Part shown: positions 22,423-30,798 of the stretch, piece after piece | Position numbering within the stretch: the stretch's first letter is position 1 | Layout of the letters: each line of letters opens with the position of its first letter | Assembly (NCBI RefSeq): GCF_000234355.1 | Contig: NZ_AGQV01000002.1 | Span: 62,001 to 126,000, forward strand | DNA: 64,000 bases | Origin: Gluconobacter morbifer G707 | Lineage (GTDB): Bacteria; Pseudomonadota; Alphaproteobacteria; Acetobacterales; Acetobacteraceae | Reading direction: 5' to 3' | Notes under the pieces: generated by a model | Database searches by the model: none | Seen by the model: the letters and a program-made list of their open reading frames with translations, nothing else | What the model was told of the DNA's origin: nothing | Translations under genes and position numbers: made by a program

Positions 22423-23576
22423 CTGTCCAGCGCCTCTTCCGTCACGATCCGGACCCGGTAACCGATATGCCTTTCGATTTCGCGTAATCGCAGACGCTCA
22501 TCCGCATTGATCAGCGAGAAAGCGGCGCCCTTCTTTCCTGCGCGCGCGGTCCGTCCGATGCGATGCACGTAAGCTTCGGGCGTTTCGGGCATGTCCATGT
22601 TGATGACAAGCTCCACATCGGGAATATCCAGCCCCCGGGAGGCAATGTCAGTTGTCACCAGAATGGGCACATGACCATTGCGGAACTGCTCAAGCGCCTT
22701 GTTGCGCGCACCCTGCATGCGATCTCCATGAAGCGTTTCCACGCGAAGGCCATGACGTTTGAGGGTCTTGCCGAGAGCATCCACATTATTCTTCGTGCGC
22801 GCAAAAACGATACTTCGCCCCGGAAAACGCGTCAGGATACGGGCCACGGTTTCGGGCTTGTCGTCTTTTTCAACAAAAAGAGCACGCTGGCGAATCCGTT
22901 TTGGGGTGAAAGTCTCGGCGGTGCTTTCAATCCGGACAGGATCCCGGGTTACCCGCAGGGCCAGTTCCATGACCGGCTCGGGAAGAGTTGCGGAACAAAA
23001 AACGGTCTGGGGAGGATGATCCGGGAAATAGGGTGCCAGGGCCGTCATGCTGGCAGAAAAATCCTCATCCAGCAGACGATCGGCTTCATCCAGCACGAGA
23101 TAGGTCAGATTCTCGAGGACGATATCGGCCTGCGTGACGAAGTCCAGAAGCCGCCCGTGGGTTGCGACGAGAATATCTGGACCGTCGGCCAGGGTGCGAA
23201 GCTGCTGCTCACGGGAAATTCCTCCGCAGATAACGCGTGTTTTTAGCGGCAGGCGACGTCCGAGCGTCCGGCAGACGGAAGCCGTCTGGGCAGCAAGCTC
23301 GCGGGTCGGCTCGAGAATCAGGGCGCGTGGTCCGTTTGTCCGTTCTGTTTCAGCCAGCTTCTGGAGCATCGGCAGAACGAAAGCAGCCGTCTTGCCGCTT
23401 CCCGTCTGGGACGCCACGAGAACATCGCGTCCGGCAAGAAGGGCGGGAATCGCTTCGGTCTGAATGTCGCTGGGCCGTTTATGCCCCGCCTGCTCAAGGG
23501 CAGCGAGCAAAGGGGGCATCAGTCCCAGCGCGGGAAAATCAGGAGAAGAAGCGGAAATCTTTTTGGCGGTGGTCAT
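22419..23576 (-). CDS. DEAD-box ATP-dependent RNA helicase (RhlE-like)
   Basis: All core helicase motifs are seen in order: Q motif near residue 35 (RPSDIQTEAIPALL), ASQTGSGKTAAF, PTRELAAQ, LVLDEADRLLDEDF, FCSATLPEP, SIVFARTKNNVD, VTTDIASRGLDI and YVHRIGRTARAG. ATG 23576 is favoured over an upstream frame start because the product then begins shortly before the Q motif, with AAGAAG upstream. At 385 residues it is a short form with almost no C-terminal extension, so it may act on ribosomal or structured RNA without extra specificity domains. Confidence 0.92.
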   Translation of the reverse strand: MTTAKKISASSPDFPALGLMPPLLAALEQAGHKRPSDIQTEAIPALLAGRDVLVASQTGSGKTAAFVLPMLQKLAETERTNGPRALILEPTRELAAQTASVCRTLGRRLPLKTRVICGGISREQQLRTLADGPDILVATHGRLLDFVTQADIVLENLTYLVLDEADRLLDEDFSASMTALAPYFPDHPPQTVFCSATLPEPVMELALRVTRDPVRIESTAETFTPKRIRQRALFVEKDDKPETVARILTRFPGRSIVFARTKNNVDALGKTLKRHGLRVETLHGDRMQGARNKALEQFRNGHVPILVTTDIASRGLDIPDVELVINMDMPETPEAYVHRIGRTARAGKKGAAFSLINADERLRLREIERHIGYRVRIVTEEALDS

Positions 23577-23638
23577 GATGGCTTCTTGCCAAATTTCTTC
23601 TGGTTCGGGAAACAACTCCTTTTCCGCGGAGTCCCAGC

Positions 23639-24571
23639 ATGAAAGCCACCATCATCGCCGAAGACTTTGCCGGTATGCGTGCGCAGGGGGCCGGGCTGGC
23701 TGAAAAAGCCGGTTTGACATGGGATTTCCGTCCTGTCCGGTTCCATGCGCCCTGGAACCGTTTTCCGGCACGCTACTGGCCCGCGCCGCTTCGGCATGTC
23801 GATCCGATCGAGATTTCTTCCGAAACACGGCTCATAATCAGCATCGGGGGAACGGGCGGAGTCATCGGTTCGGCCGTGGCGCGGCGTGAAGGGCTACCGG
23901 TTGTCCAGATTCAGAATCCCCGGATGTCCCTCAAACGTTTTGATCTTGTCATCGCCAATACGCATGACGGAATCAGCGGGCCGAATGTTTTGACTTCCCG
24001 CAATGCACTTCACACCGTAACGCCGCAGAAGCTGGAGAAAGCGCGTCTTGAATGGGGAGGCAGGCTGAAGCTGGACGGGCGGCCTCTGTTTTCCATTCTT
24101 GTCGGGGGAGCCAACGGGCGGTTTTCCCTTGGTGCAGACGAAGCTGAAACCATGGCGGATGGCCTGATTGCCTTTACACGAAAGAACGATATGCAGGCTG
24201 TTCTGACACCTTCACGACGTACGGATCCGGCGGCGATTGCCATTTTCCGCAAAAAGCTGGAACCTCAGGGGATTCGTATTCTGGAAGGGCAGGGACACGA
24301 CAATCCCTATATGGGCATGCTGGGTTCTGCGGACATGATTGCCGTCACGACAGATAGTGTCTCGATGATTTCGGAGGCCGCCGCTACGACGGCGCCGGTC
24401 CTGGTCATGTCACTTCCAGGACGGTCTGCGCGGATTGCCCGCTTTCTTCAGACGCTTCAGGCCGCAGACCGCATCCGCATGTTCAGCCCGGACTGTCCGT
24501 CCTGGACCGTATATCCGCTTGACGATACCCCAACCGTGGCGAGAGAAATGCGCCGACGTCTGAAGCTCTGA
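23639..24571 (+). CDS. ELM1/GtrOC1-family putative glycosyltransferase
   Basis: This 310-residue protein is of the family named for plant mitochondrial fission factor ELM1, found widely in alphaproteobacteria. Visible features are the ISIGGTGGVIGSAVARREG segment, VVQIQNPRMSLKRFDLVI, FSILVGGANGRFSLG, and VTTDSVSMISEAAATTAPVLV near the C-terminus, which resembles the nucleotide-sugar end of GT-B enzymes. The bacterial function is not settled, though glycosyl transfer to envelope polymers is suspected. Two glycosyltransferases nearby support this. The 624-residue unknown protein follows 10 nt downstream, so the two are likely co-transcribed. Confidence 0.8.
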   Translation: MKATIIAEDFAGMRAQGAGLAEKAGLTWDFRPVRFHAPWNRFPARYWPAPLRHVDPIEISSETRLIISIGGTGGVIGSAVARREGLPVVQIQNPRMSLKRFDLVIANTHDGISGPNVLTSRNALHTVTPQKLEKARLEWGGRLKLDGRPLFSILVGGANGRFSLGADEAETMADGLIAFTRKNDMQAVLTPSRRTDPAAIAIFRKKLEPQGIRILEGQGHDNPYMGMLGSADMIAVTTDSVSMISEAAATTAPVLVMSLPGRSARIARFLQTLQAADRIRMFSPDCPSWTVYPLDDTPTVAREMRRRLKL

Positions 24572-24581
24572 AAGGCCCCCT

Positions 24582-26456
24582 ATGCTCGATATCCGCACTT
24601 TCGGTCCGCAGGGTGGCAATGTGCTTTACAAGGCGCTGGCTCACCCTGTTGCGGCGGAAGCTCTGGTCCGGATGGAAGCCGGGTTCGCCGGGCAGACAAT
24701 TGCAGTCTACGATCCCGATGATACTGCCCGAACGCTGGCCGCGCTCTATCCCGGCCTGAAACCGGCCAGTGTCTATGTCCACGATACGGAACAGGTGGGT
24801 CAGCCGGACGGGTTCGGTGGGATCAAACGTGCATTGGTGGAGCTTCCCCAAACCGAGGCGGATCTGGTGCTGGCCCTGTCCTTCGAGGACGCCAAGATGC
24901 GGACCCGACTGAGCGGTCTGTTGACGGGCCAGTCGCTTCATACACTGGCACCCGCACGCCTGCCGGATGACATGATCGTTTCCGGACGTCCTTATCTGGA
25001 CAAGCTTAATTTTGCGACGAATTTCGCCTTTTTCCGCGAAACGGAACAGTTCTCTACGCGGATCGTAACAGCCAATTACTGGTCAAGTTACGGAAGTGAA
25101 AATCTTCGCTACTGGCTGCGTCTTTATGATGAAAGCGGTATGGTTCTTGCTCAGTGGGAAGAGCCGATCAGCCATTCGGGAGCCGGCATCACCATTGATA
25201 GCGCTGAAGTGCGCAGGCGTTTTGCATTGCCGACCTTTACGGGCCAGTTGTTCATCCATGTCCTCGGGGCACGGGGACATGACGTCGTGAAATATGCGCT
25301 TGATACATGGGGCAAGGATGGGGATCCCAGCCTATCGGTAACGCATGATGCCAATGCCTGGCCCGCAATCCGCTATGCGACCCTTCCGGCTCCGGAAGCT
25401 GACGAAACCCTGACGGTCTGGATTCAGAATAGTCACGCGACCACAATCCCGCCGAGAGCCATCACGTTCAACCGGATGGGGGAGGATGTGCCCCATCCGG
25501 TTGAACGCCCGATCGGCCCCTTTGAAACCGTTGCCATCAACATAGGTTCGCTATTTCCGGATCTGTCATGGCCAGCTCAGCTTGAATTGCGCTCAGGGCG
25601 TCATCTTGTCCGGCCCCGTTACGAGATAACGCAGCGCGGTCGGACCCGAATTGCTCATCTGAACGTGGAACGCGATAATCTCAGACCTGATCCGGCAATT
25701 CGGAATTTTCCGCCATCATTGGGGCGTGGTTTCCTGTTGCCGTTTCCTGTCCTCGATCCGCGGGCATTCACCACTTTCCTGCAGCCCAATCCCATGTCGG
25801 AAGCGCTGGTTTCACTTCCTGTCAGGCTTGATCTTTTTTCAGAGGGTGGCGTGTCTCTCGGGTCGCATTTTCTGGGCAATCTGCCACGGAATCACGATAC
25901 GATTGTGGCGCTTCATGATCTGATGGAACAGCCCGGCCACGCCGATCTGGTTTATGATTTCAGAGATGGCGGAGAAGCAGACGGATGGCTGCATGCCCTC
26001 ATGCGATACCGGAACCGTCAGAGTGATCATGCTGCGGAAACCAGCTTCGGCTCTCACATTTTCAATACGCTCATGACCTGGCGTTCCGAACCGCAATCCT
26101 ATTCCGGGCCACCGCCTGGACTGACGACACGCCTGTTCCTGAAGCTTGGACATGACAACCTGAAAAGCTTCTGTTGCCTGATCCATCCTGCTTCCATCGA
26201 AGGGACAGAGATTTCTGAGACCATTCTGCTTCTGCATGCGGCTGATGGCAGTATATTGGCTGAAACGATAGTCCGGATTGCACCATGTGGCTCCTTTATG
26301 GTTAGGCCGCACGAACTATTTGAAGCCTCTATCCTGAGTAAAGCCGGGCGAGGGGGCTATATCCTTATCCGGGATCTGACATGTCGTCTGTTCGGTTACC
26401 ATGGACTCGAAAATGACCATGGAGGTTTTTCGCTGGATCATATGTTCGGTTTCTGA
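24582..26456 (+). CDS. Large protein of unknown function downstream of the ELM1-like gene
   Basis: I do not recognise this 624-residue protein. It has no signal peptide or membrane segment. The first 125 residues alternate Ala/Leu helices with a Rossmann-like feel (GQTIAVYDPDDTARTLAALY). The middle (residues 150-420) is rich in aromatic and beta-type segments, for example TANYWSSYGSENLRYWLRLY, and LPTFTGQLFIHVLGARGHDV. The C-terminal part includes LIHPASIEGTEISETILLLH. No repeats or catalytic motifs stand out. It begins 10 nt after the ELM1-like gene and probably shares its pathway at the cell envelope, which is an inference from position only. A hairpin ends the unit. Confidence 0.7.
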   Translation: MLDIRTFGPQGGNVLYKALAHPVAAEALVRMEAGFAGQTIAVYDPDDTARTLAALYPGLKPASVYVHDTEQVGQPDGFGGIKRALVELPQTEADLVLALSFEDAKMRTRLSGLLTGQSLHTLAPARLPDDMIVSGRPYLDKLNFATNFAFFRETEQFSTRIVTANYWSSYGSENLRYWLRLYDESGMVLAQWEEPISHSGAGITIDSAEVRRRFALPTFTGQLFIHVLGARGHDVVKYALDTWGKDGDPSLSVTHDANAWPAIRYATLPAPEADETLTVWIQNSHATTIPPRAITFNRMGEDVPHPVERPIGPFETVAINIGSLFPDLSWPAQLELRSGRHLVRPRYEITQRGRTRIAHLNVERDNLRPDPAIRNFPPSLGRGFLLPFPVLDPRAFTTFLQPNPMSEALVSLPVRLDLFSEGGVSLGSHFLGNLPRNHDTIVALHDLMEQPGHADLVYDFRDGGEADGWLHALMRYRNRQSDHAAETSFGSHIFNTLMTWRSEPQSYSGPPPGLTTRLFLKLGHDNLKSFCCLIHPASIEGTEISETILLLHAADGSILAETIVRIAPCGSFMVRPHELFEASILSKAGRGGYILIRDLTCRLFGYHGLENDHGGFSLDHMFGF

Positions 26457-26478
26457 ACACTGTTTGCGTTTGTTTCCT

Positions 26479-26504
26479 CACTTTGTTCTTAGGAGAGCAA
26501 AGTG
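26479..26504 (+). terminator. Weak terminator-like hairpin
   Basis: The inverted repeat CACTTTG / CAAAGTG with a 12-nt loop lies 22 nt after the stop at 26456. Only a poor T-rich tail (GGTATTT) follows, so termination here is uncertain. Confidence 0.45.
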
Positions 26505-26591
26505 GGTATTTACTTGTGTTATAGGTACAGCGCCTATTTTTACTTGAAAACAAAAACTATGCCAAGAAAGCGCTCAAAGCACGAAAGCGCC

Positions 26592-26620
26592 TTGTCATAA
26601 AAAAATTAGGCTGATATAGA
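26592..26620 (+). promoter_or_regulatory. Sigma-70-type promoter of tRNA-Val
   Basis: TTGTCA (26592-26597) and TATAGA (26615-26620) are separated by exactly 17 bp in an A/T-rich spacer. The tRNA starts 15 nt after the -10 element. Confidence 0.8.
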
Positions 26621-26634
26621 GCCAACCCATGAAT

Positions 26635-26709
26635 GGGCGCGTAGCTCAGCGGTAGAGCACTGCCTTCACACGGCAGGGGTCACAGGTTCAATCCCTGTCG
26701 CGCCCACCA
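26635..26709 (+). tRNA. tRNA-Val (anticodon CAC)
   Basis: The 75-nt gene folds into a full cloverleaf. The acceptor stem is GGGCGCG / CGCGCCC, the D arm is GCTCAGCGGTAGAGC, the anticodon stem CTGCC / GGCAG encloses the loop TTCACAC with anticodon CAC at 26667-26669, and the T arm is ACAGG-TTCAATC-CCTGT. CCA is encoded. It borders accessory DNA on its 3' side, a common position for integrated elements. I found no second copy of its 3' end in the window. Confidence 0.97.
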
Positions 26710-27137
26710 TTCTAAACGGCTGTAAACTGCCATTTCCTCCTAAATATAAGCGCACGTCATTGGTTCAATTCGGTACAGATCAAACCGTAATTGTCCGATT
26801 CGGAGCATCCCTATCCGTGCCAGATCCGTGCCACTGGATTGCGAGTCGTCGGTACTGTTTCCGCTTGTGCTGGCGACCGGCAGGTGGACACCCTAAACTA
26901 GTCTGCTACGCTCACCTTGGATGCGGTGACACGGTGATAATCTACCGGCCGTAGCACTGTACCGTTCAGGGCAGGAGCGCAATGTGGGTTCTTGTAGGCC
27001 CACCCGCATCCATCCATTGGAAAATTCCCAACAGTTCGTACAAACCCGCCAGGAACTGTGCCGCCACACTGGAGCGGGGGGCAGCAGCCTATCTCCTTGC
27101 AAACAAACGACTTCCAGAAATCGTTTCTGCAAAGGCA
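26710..27137. other. Non-coding spacer between tRNA-Val and the SOS cassette
   Basis: About 430 bases hold no gene I can support. A short tandem repeat (ATCCGTGCCA twice, near 26813-26835) and one copy of a 24-bp repeat (27033-27056) are present. The stretch may be the eroded end of an integrated element, but no integrase remnant can be recognised. Confidence 0.5.
27033..27056 (+). repeat. Imperfect 24-bp direct repeat, copy 1
   Basis: AGTTCGTACAAACCCGCCAG plus GAAC. It matches the copy at 32858-32881 in 21 of 24 positions, in the same orientation. The two copies bracket the umuDC/LysR/NmrA/XRE/reductase block. Confidence 0.6.
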
Positions 27138-27154
27138 TTGACGTGGGCTATTTT

Positions 27155-27169
27155 GTTCTCTTTCTGTTC
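27155..27169 (+). promoter_or_regulatory. LexA (SOS) box, GTTC-N7-GTTC
   Basis: GTTC-TCTTTCT-GTTC is a perfect match to the direct-repeat LexA operator of alphaproteobacteria. It lies 20 nt before the umuD-like ATG, with a TTGACG hexamer at 27138-27143 as a likely -35 box and AAGGAGG at 27175-27181 as the ribosome-binding site. The operator would cover the spacer or -10 region and block transcription until SOS induction. Confidence 0.85.
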
Positions 27170-27189
27170 TCATCAAGGAGGCCAGAATC

Positions 27190-27570
27190 ATGAACTATCA
27201 AGGCGACCGCACGACCGGCTTCGCATCCCCTGCAGGCGACAACATCGAGGGCACGATCGACCTGATGTCGGCCGCCCTCGACCTGCGTCAGCCCAGCCGG
27301 TATCCGGTTCGCGTTGAAGGCGATGCCCTGCTGGGCCGCTCCATCCGGCATGGCGATATCCTGGTGGTCGATTCCGCCGTCGCCCCCCGGGCCGGTGTCG
27401 TGGTGATTGCCAGTGTGGGCGACGAGCTGCGGGTCTGTGAACTGACCCAGCGCGCCGGAGAATGGTGGCTGCGCTCGTCTTCGCCTGGCGCTTCTCCCGT
27501 GCAGGTCGATAATGATACCGACGTGGCGATCTGGGCCGTGGCGACCGGGCTGGTTCGGACAGACGTGTGA
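27190..27570 (+). CDS. umuD: UmuD-like protein, naturally short and lacking the catalytic Ser and Lys
   Basis: In standard SOS mutagenesis, UmuD cleaves itself after Cys24-Gly25 using Ser60 and Lys97, and UmuD' then joins UmuC to form Pol V. This 126-residue protein aligns with UmuD from the cleavage glycine onward: TGFASPAGDNIEGTIDL matches CGFPSPAADYVEQRIDL. Only nine residues precede that glycine. The nucleophile motif GDSM reads GDAL (Ser to Ala; codon GCC) and the TVKKL lysine motif reads RVCEL (Lys to Cys). The fold-defining HGDILVVDSAVAPRAG and VVVIASVGDEL are intact. It therefore looks pre-processed and unable to self-cleave. The umuC start overlaps its stop (TGATG). A LexA box lies upstream. 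Confidence 0.88.
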   Translation: MNYQGDRTTGFASPAGDNIEGTIDLMSAALDLRQPSRYPVRVEGDALLGRSIRHGDILVVDSAVAPRAGVVVIASVGDELRVCELTQRAGEWWLRSSSPGASPVQVDNDTDVAIWAVATGLVRTDV

Positions 27571-28829
27571 TGCGTGTCTTCGGCCTGATCGACGGCAATT
27601 CCTTCTATTGTTCCTGTCAGCGGGCCTTTGAACCCCGCCTGAAACGCAGACCGGTCGTGGTCCTGAGCAACAATGACGGCTGTGCCATCGCCCGGACGCG
27701 GGAGGCCAAAGCTCTGGGGATCAGGATGGGCGATGCCTGGCACCTGGCCCGCAGGCGCCCTGAAAGCCAGCCTGTCATCTGGTATTCCTCGAACTATGCG
27801 CTCTATGCCGATATGTCGCGGCGGATGTATCAGGTTCTGGCCGAGCGCGTGCCGACCGTCGAGCCATACTCGATCGATGAGATGTTCCTCGATCTGAGCG
27901 GCCTTCCCGGGAATCTGCATGACCGCTGCCGGCAGCTCCGCCAGGACGTCCTCGAGCATGCAAAAATCCCGACCTGCGTTGGCTGGGGCCCGACCAAGAC
28001 GATCGCCAAGCTGGCCAATGGGCTGGCCAAGGACCATGCGGAGCTGGATGGACTCTGCGATCTGACAGATCCGGAGATCCGCCAAGGCTGGTATCGGCGG
28101 ACCAGCATTGATGAAGTCTGGGGCATTGGCCGGCAGACGACCCGCAAACTGCAGGCCACGGGCATCGAGACGATTGCCGATTTCGTGGCGCTCGAGGCAA
28201 AGACAGCCCGGAAGATGCTGACCGTTGTGGGCGGCCGGGTCCAGGCTGAGTTGCGCGGCCAGTCCTGCCTGCCGCTCTCTGACATTGCGGCCACGCGCAA
28301 AAGCATCGCCTCGACCCGGACGTTCGGCCGCCTTCTGCTGAAATGGGAAGAGATCCGCGAAGCCCTTGCGCATTACGCCAACCGGGCGGCCGAGAAACTG
28401 CGTGAGGACGGCTTTGAGGCCGCGCACCTCTCCGTCCTGATGCAGACCAATCCGCACAACGGGGATCCCTGGTACGCTCAACAGGCAGCCATTGCCATTG
28501 AACCGACAGCGGACGCCCGGGATCTGATCCGGCATGCGACAGAGCTCGGCCGGGCGATCTTTCTTCCGGGCTATCGGTATTTCAAGGCTGGCGTGATCCT
28601 GACGGATCTGCGTCCCGCGGGAGGACAGGGGCTCATGTTTACCTCACGTGACCCGATCCGGTCCGTGACCGCCATGGCGGCGCTGGATGCGGTAAATGCC
28701 CGTTTTGGCAGCGGGACCCTGCGTCCGGCTTCGACGGGCCTGAAACGAAGCTGGGCTCCGCGGCAGTCTCTCCTGTCGGCACGTTATACAACGCGACTGG
28801 AGGAGATCGTTCGAGCCAGGAGTTGGTAG
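27570..28829 (+). CDS. umuC: DNA polymerase V catalytic subunit UmuC (Y family)
   Basis: This error-prone translesion polymerase has 419 residues. Catalytic metal-binding carboxylates are seen in FGLIDGNSFYCSCQ (residues 4-17) and YSIDEMFLDLSG near residue 100. The helix-hairpin-helix region reads IDEVWGIGRQTTRKLQATGI, and the little-finger and C-terminal DUF4113-like parts follow, with FSARYTT-like ending LSARYTTRLEEI. The upstream GTG at 27567 is possible, but ATG 27570 overlaps the umuD stop and is preferred. It is co-expressed with the UmuD-like subunit from the SOS promoter. Confidence 0.95.
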   Translation: MRVFGLIDGNSFYCSCQRAFEPRLKRRPVVVLSNNDGCAIARTREAKALGIRMGDAWHLARRRPESQPVIWYSSNYALYADMSRRMYQVLAERVPTVEPYSIDEMFLDLSGLPGNLHDRCRQLRQDVLEHAKIPTCVGWGPTKTIAKLANGLAKDHAELDGLCDLTDPEIRQGWYRRTSIDEVWGIGRQTTRKLQATGIETIADFVALEAKTARKMLTVVGGRVQAELRGQSCLPLSDIAATRKSIASTRTFGRLLLKWEEIREALAHYANRAAEKLREDGFEAAHLSVLMQTNPHNGDPWYAQQAAIAIEPTADARDLIRHATELGRAIFLPGYRYFKAGVILTDLRPAGGQGLMFTSRDPIRSVTAMAALDAVNARFGSGTLRPASTGLKRSWAPRQSLLSARYTTRLEEIVRARSW

Positions 28830-28848
28830 AGGCTACTTTCGCCTCATG

Positions 28849-29772
28849 TCAGTCGTTCGGCGGTTGGCTGGGATTTCCTAATAACGGACCTTCCATTTTT
28901 TTCAGGTGATCGCGGAGTGAGGCGATAAATACTTGAACTTTCGATGACAGGCTGCGGTGCGCCGCATAGACGGCATGTGCCTCGACTGTTTCCGTTCTGA
29001 ACGTCGGCAGCAGTCGCACAAGGCTGCCGCGCCTGACGGCAGGTGCCGCAAGAAAATCCGGCAGACGTCCGATCCCGGCGTTATTCTCCAGCAGGACCTG
29101 AAGCACTGCCGGTTCCGGGACAACCGAGCCAACAGGAACGGGCACAACATGGTCGCGACCGTGACTATCTGTGAAGCGCCAGTGATCCGGGCGGTCGATC
29201 CATCCCAGCAGAGTGTGCGACGCAAGATCACCGGGCGTTTCCGGTGTTCCCTGCCGTGTCAGATACCCCGGGCTGGCGCACGGCCATAAAGCAATGCCGC
29301 CAAGCGGACGGGCAATCAGATCGGAGTCCGGGAGGGACCCGATCCGGATCGCCACGTCGACATCCTCGCGCGCCACATCCACGATACGGTTTTCCGTCTC
29401 GAGATTCACCCGCATATCGGGAAAACGTTCGAGAAAACCGGGCAGCATTGGCGCAATAAGACCAAGCGCGAATGTCATGGCTGCATTGACCCGCAATGTG
29501 CCGCGCGGCTGTCCGGTGACACCGTCCAGTGCCGAGCGGGCTTCGGCGATATCATCAAGTACGCGTCGTGCATGAGGCAGAAGCAGATTACCGGCTTCCG
29601 TCAAACGAAGTTCACGCGCTCCTCGTTCGAACAGCTTGGCTCCGAATTCGGTTTCCAGCCTGGATACCGCCCGGCTGAGCGTCGATTTTGGCGCGGTCAT
29701 GGCGCGTGCGGCGCCACTTAAACTCGCCGTTTCCGCGATGCGGACAAAGCAGTACAGATCATAGACGTTCAT
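28849..29772 (-). CDS. LysR-family transcriptional regulator
   Basis: This 307-residue regulator has an N-terminal winged helix-turn-helix, MNVYDLYCFVRIAETASLSG through STLSRAVSRLE, and a periplasmic-binding-like effector domain. I take ATG 29772 rather than the longer frame because it sits directly before the HTH. It is divergent from the NmrA-like gene, and the intergenic region carries two GTTCC/GGAAC palindromes, so it probably controls that gene and itself. The NmrA partner points to quinone or redox stress, but the effector is unknown. Confidence 0.9.
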   Translation of the reverse strand: MNVYDLYCFVRIAETASLSGAARAMTAPKSTLSRAVSRLETEFGAKLFERGARELRLTEAGNLLLPHARRVLDDIAEARSALDGVTGQPRGTLRVNAAMTFALGLIAPMLPGFLERFPDMRVNLETENRIVDVAREDVDVAIRIGSLPDSDLIARPLGGIALWPCASPGYLTRQGTPETPGDLASHTLLGWIDRPDHWRFTDSHGRDHVVPVPVGSVVPEPAVLQVLLENNAGIGRLPDFLAAPAVRRGSLVRLLPTFRTETVEAHAVYAAHRSLSSKVQVFIASLRDHLKKMEGPLLGNPSQPPND

Positions 29773-29779
29773 TGTTGTC

Positions 29780-29836
29780 GTTCCGATTCTGGAACCCACT
29801 GTCCACGACGCAGTGTCTGGTTCCGTCTGTCGGAAC
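29780..29836. promoter_or_regulatory. Two palindromic operator-like sites between the LysR and NmrA genes
   Basis: GTTCC-GATTCT-GGAAC (29780-29795) and GTTCC-GTCTGTC-GGAAC (29820-29836) share the same half-sites and lie about 40 bp apart centre to centre, four helical turns. The first starts 8 nt before the lysR start codon. This is the layout expected for a LysR tetramer bending its operator. Confidence 0.65.
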
Positions 29837-29870
29837 GCAATAGGTTTTCTTCCTCAGCGGGAGAACGCCG

Positions 29871-30728
29871 ATGCCGGATCCGATCATTCTCATCACAGGC
29901 GCTACCGGCAATCAGGGCGGTGCGACAATTACCGAACTTCTGGCGCGCCCCGCCCGATGGCGCATTCGCGCTCTGGTGCGAAACCCCGGGGCACCGAAAG
30001 CCGCCGCTCTGGCAGCACGGGGTGTCGAACTGGTTCAGGGTAATCTCGATGACGAACGGTCGCTGCGAGCGGCTCTGACGGATGTGTATGGCGTGCTGTC
30101 TGTGCAGTCTCCCATGAAGATCGGACCCGAGGGAGAAGAGCGCCAGGGCAGATTACTGGCGACGCTGGCGGCCGAATGCGGCGTGAGCCATATCGTTCAG
30201 TGTTCAGCAGGCGGGGTGGACCGCGACAGCGGCGTGCCGCACTTCGAGAGCAAACATGCCATTGAGCAGCAGATCAGAACGCTTGGCCTGCCATCGACCA
30301 TGCTGCGTCCGGCAGCCTTCATGGAAAATTTCGCGACTTTCATCTTTCGGACCACGATGCTTTCGATGATGAAAACCTGTCTGGCACCCGGCCAGCCGAT
30401 GCAGCTTGTTTCGGTACGGGATGTCGGCTGGTTTGCCGCAGAGGCGTTCGAACATCCCGAGCAGTTCATCGGCCGCGCCATTGAAATCGCCGGAGATGCC
30501 GTCACGGCACAGCAGGCCGCCGGAACATTGCGTCGTACCGGTTTGCGGCCAGCCGTCATGTTCACCATCCCCCAAGGTTTGCTTAACCGGCTACCCGATG
30601 ATTTCCGGCTGATGTTCGAGTGGATCGCACGCGAGGGCTTCTGTGCCGATGTGCCAGCCCTCAGGCATGAACATCGCGGCCTGCTGACCTTGTCCGACTG
30701 GGCAACGAATCAGACCGCCAAAGTCTGA
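29871..30728 (+). CDS. NmrA-like NAD(P)-binding protein
   Basis: This atypical short-chain dehydrogenase-like protein has 285 residues. The dinucleotide motif is ILITGATGNQGGATITELLA, followed by RALVRNPGAPKA, which suggests NADP preference. GVSHIVQCSAGGVDRDSG replaces the YxxxK catalytic motif of true SDRs, as in NmrA/HSCARG redox sensors and some NAD(P)H:quinone reductases. LysR regulation from the divergent gene is likely. Enzymatic activity is not certain. Confidence 0.88.
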   Translation: MPDPIILITGATGNQGGATITELLARPARWRIRALVRNPGAPKAAALAARGVELVQGNLDDERSLRAALTDVYGVLSVQSPMKIGPEGEERQGRLLATLAAECGVSHIVQCSAGGVDRDSGVPHFESKHAIEQQIRTLGLPSTMLRPAAFMENFATFIFRTTMLSMMKTCLAPGQPMQLVSVRDVGWFAAEAFEHPEQFIGRAIEIAGDAVTAQQAAGTLRRTGLRPAVMFTIPQGLLNRLPDDFRLMFEWIAREGFCADVPALRHEHRGLLTLSDWATNQTAKV

Positions 30729-30798
30729 CAGTATTGCCGGCATGGGTTCTCCTTCCGGAGAAATAGTAAATGGGTGCTCACTTACATACGAGTGCCAA

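Noticed and set aside
26694-26709. tRNA-Val 3' end as the attachment site of the prophage
   Set aside because: No second copy of this sequence was found in the window, and the prophage late genes begin 7 kb away. It remains possible only if the other copy lies beyond position 64,000.
29780-29836. GTTCC/GGAAC sites as further LexA boxes
   Set aside because: The LexA box of alphaproteobacteria is a direct repeat (GTTC-N7-GTTC). These sites are inverted repeats, which fits a LysR operator better.
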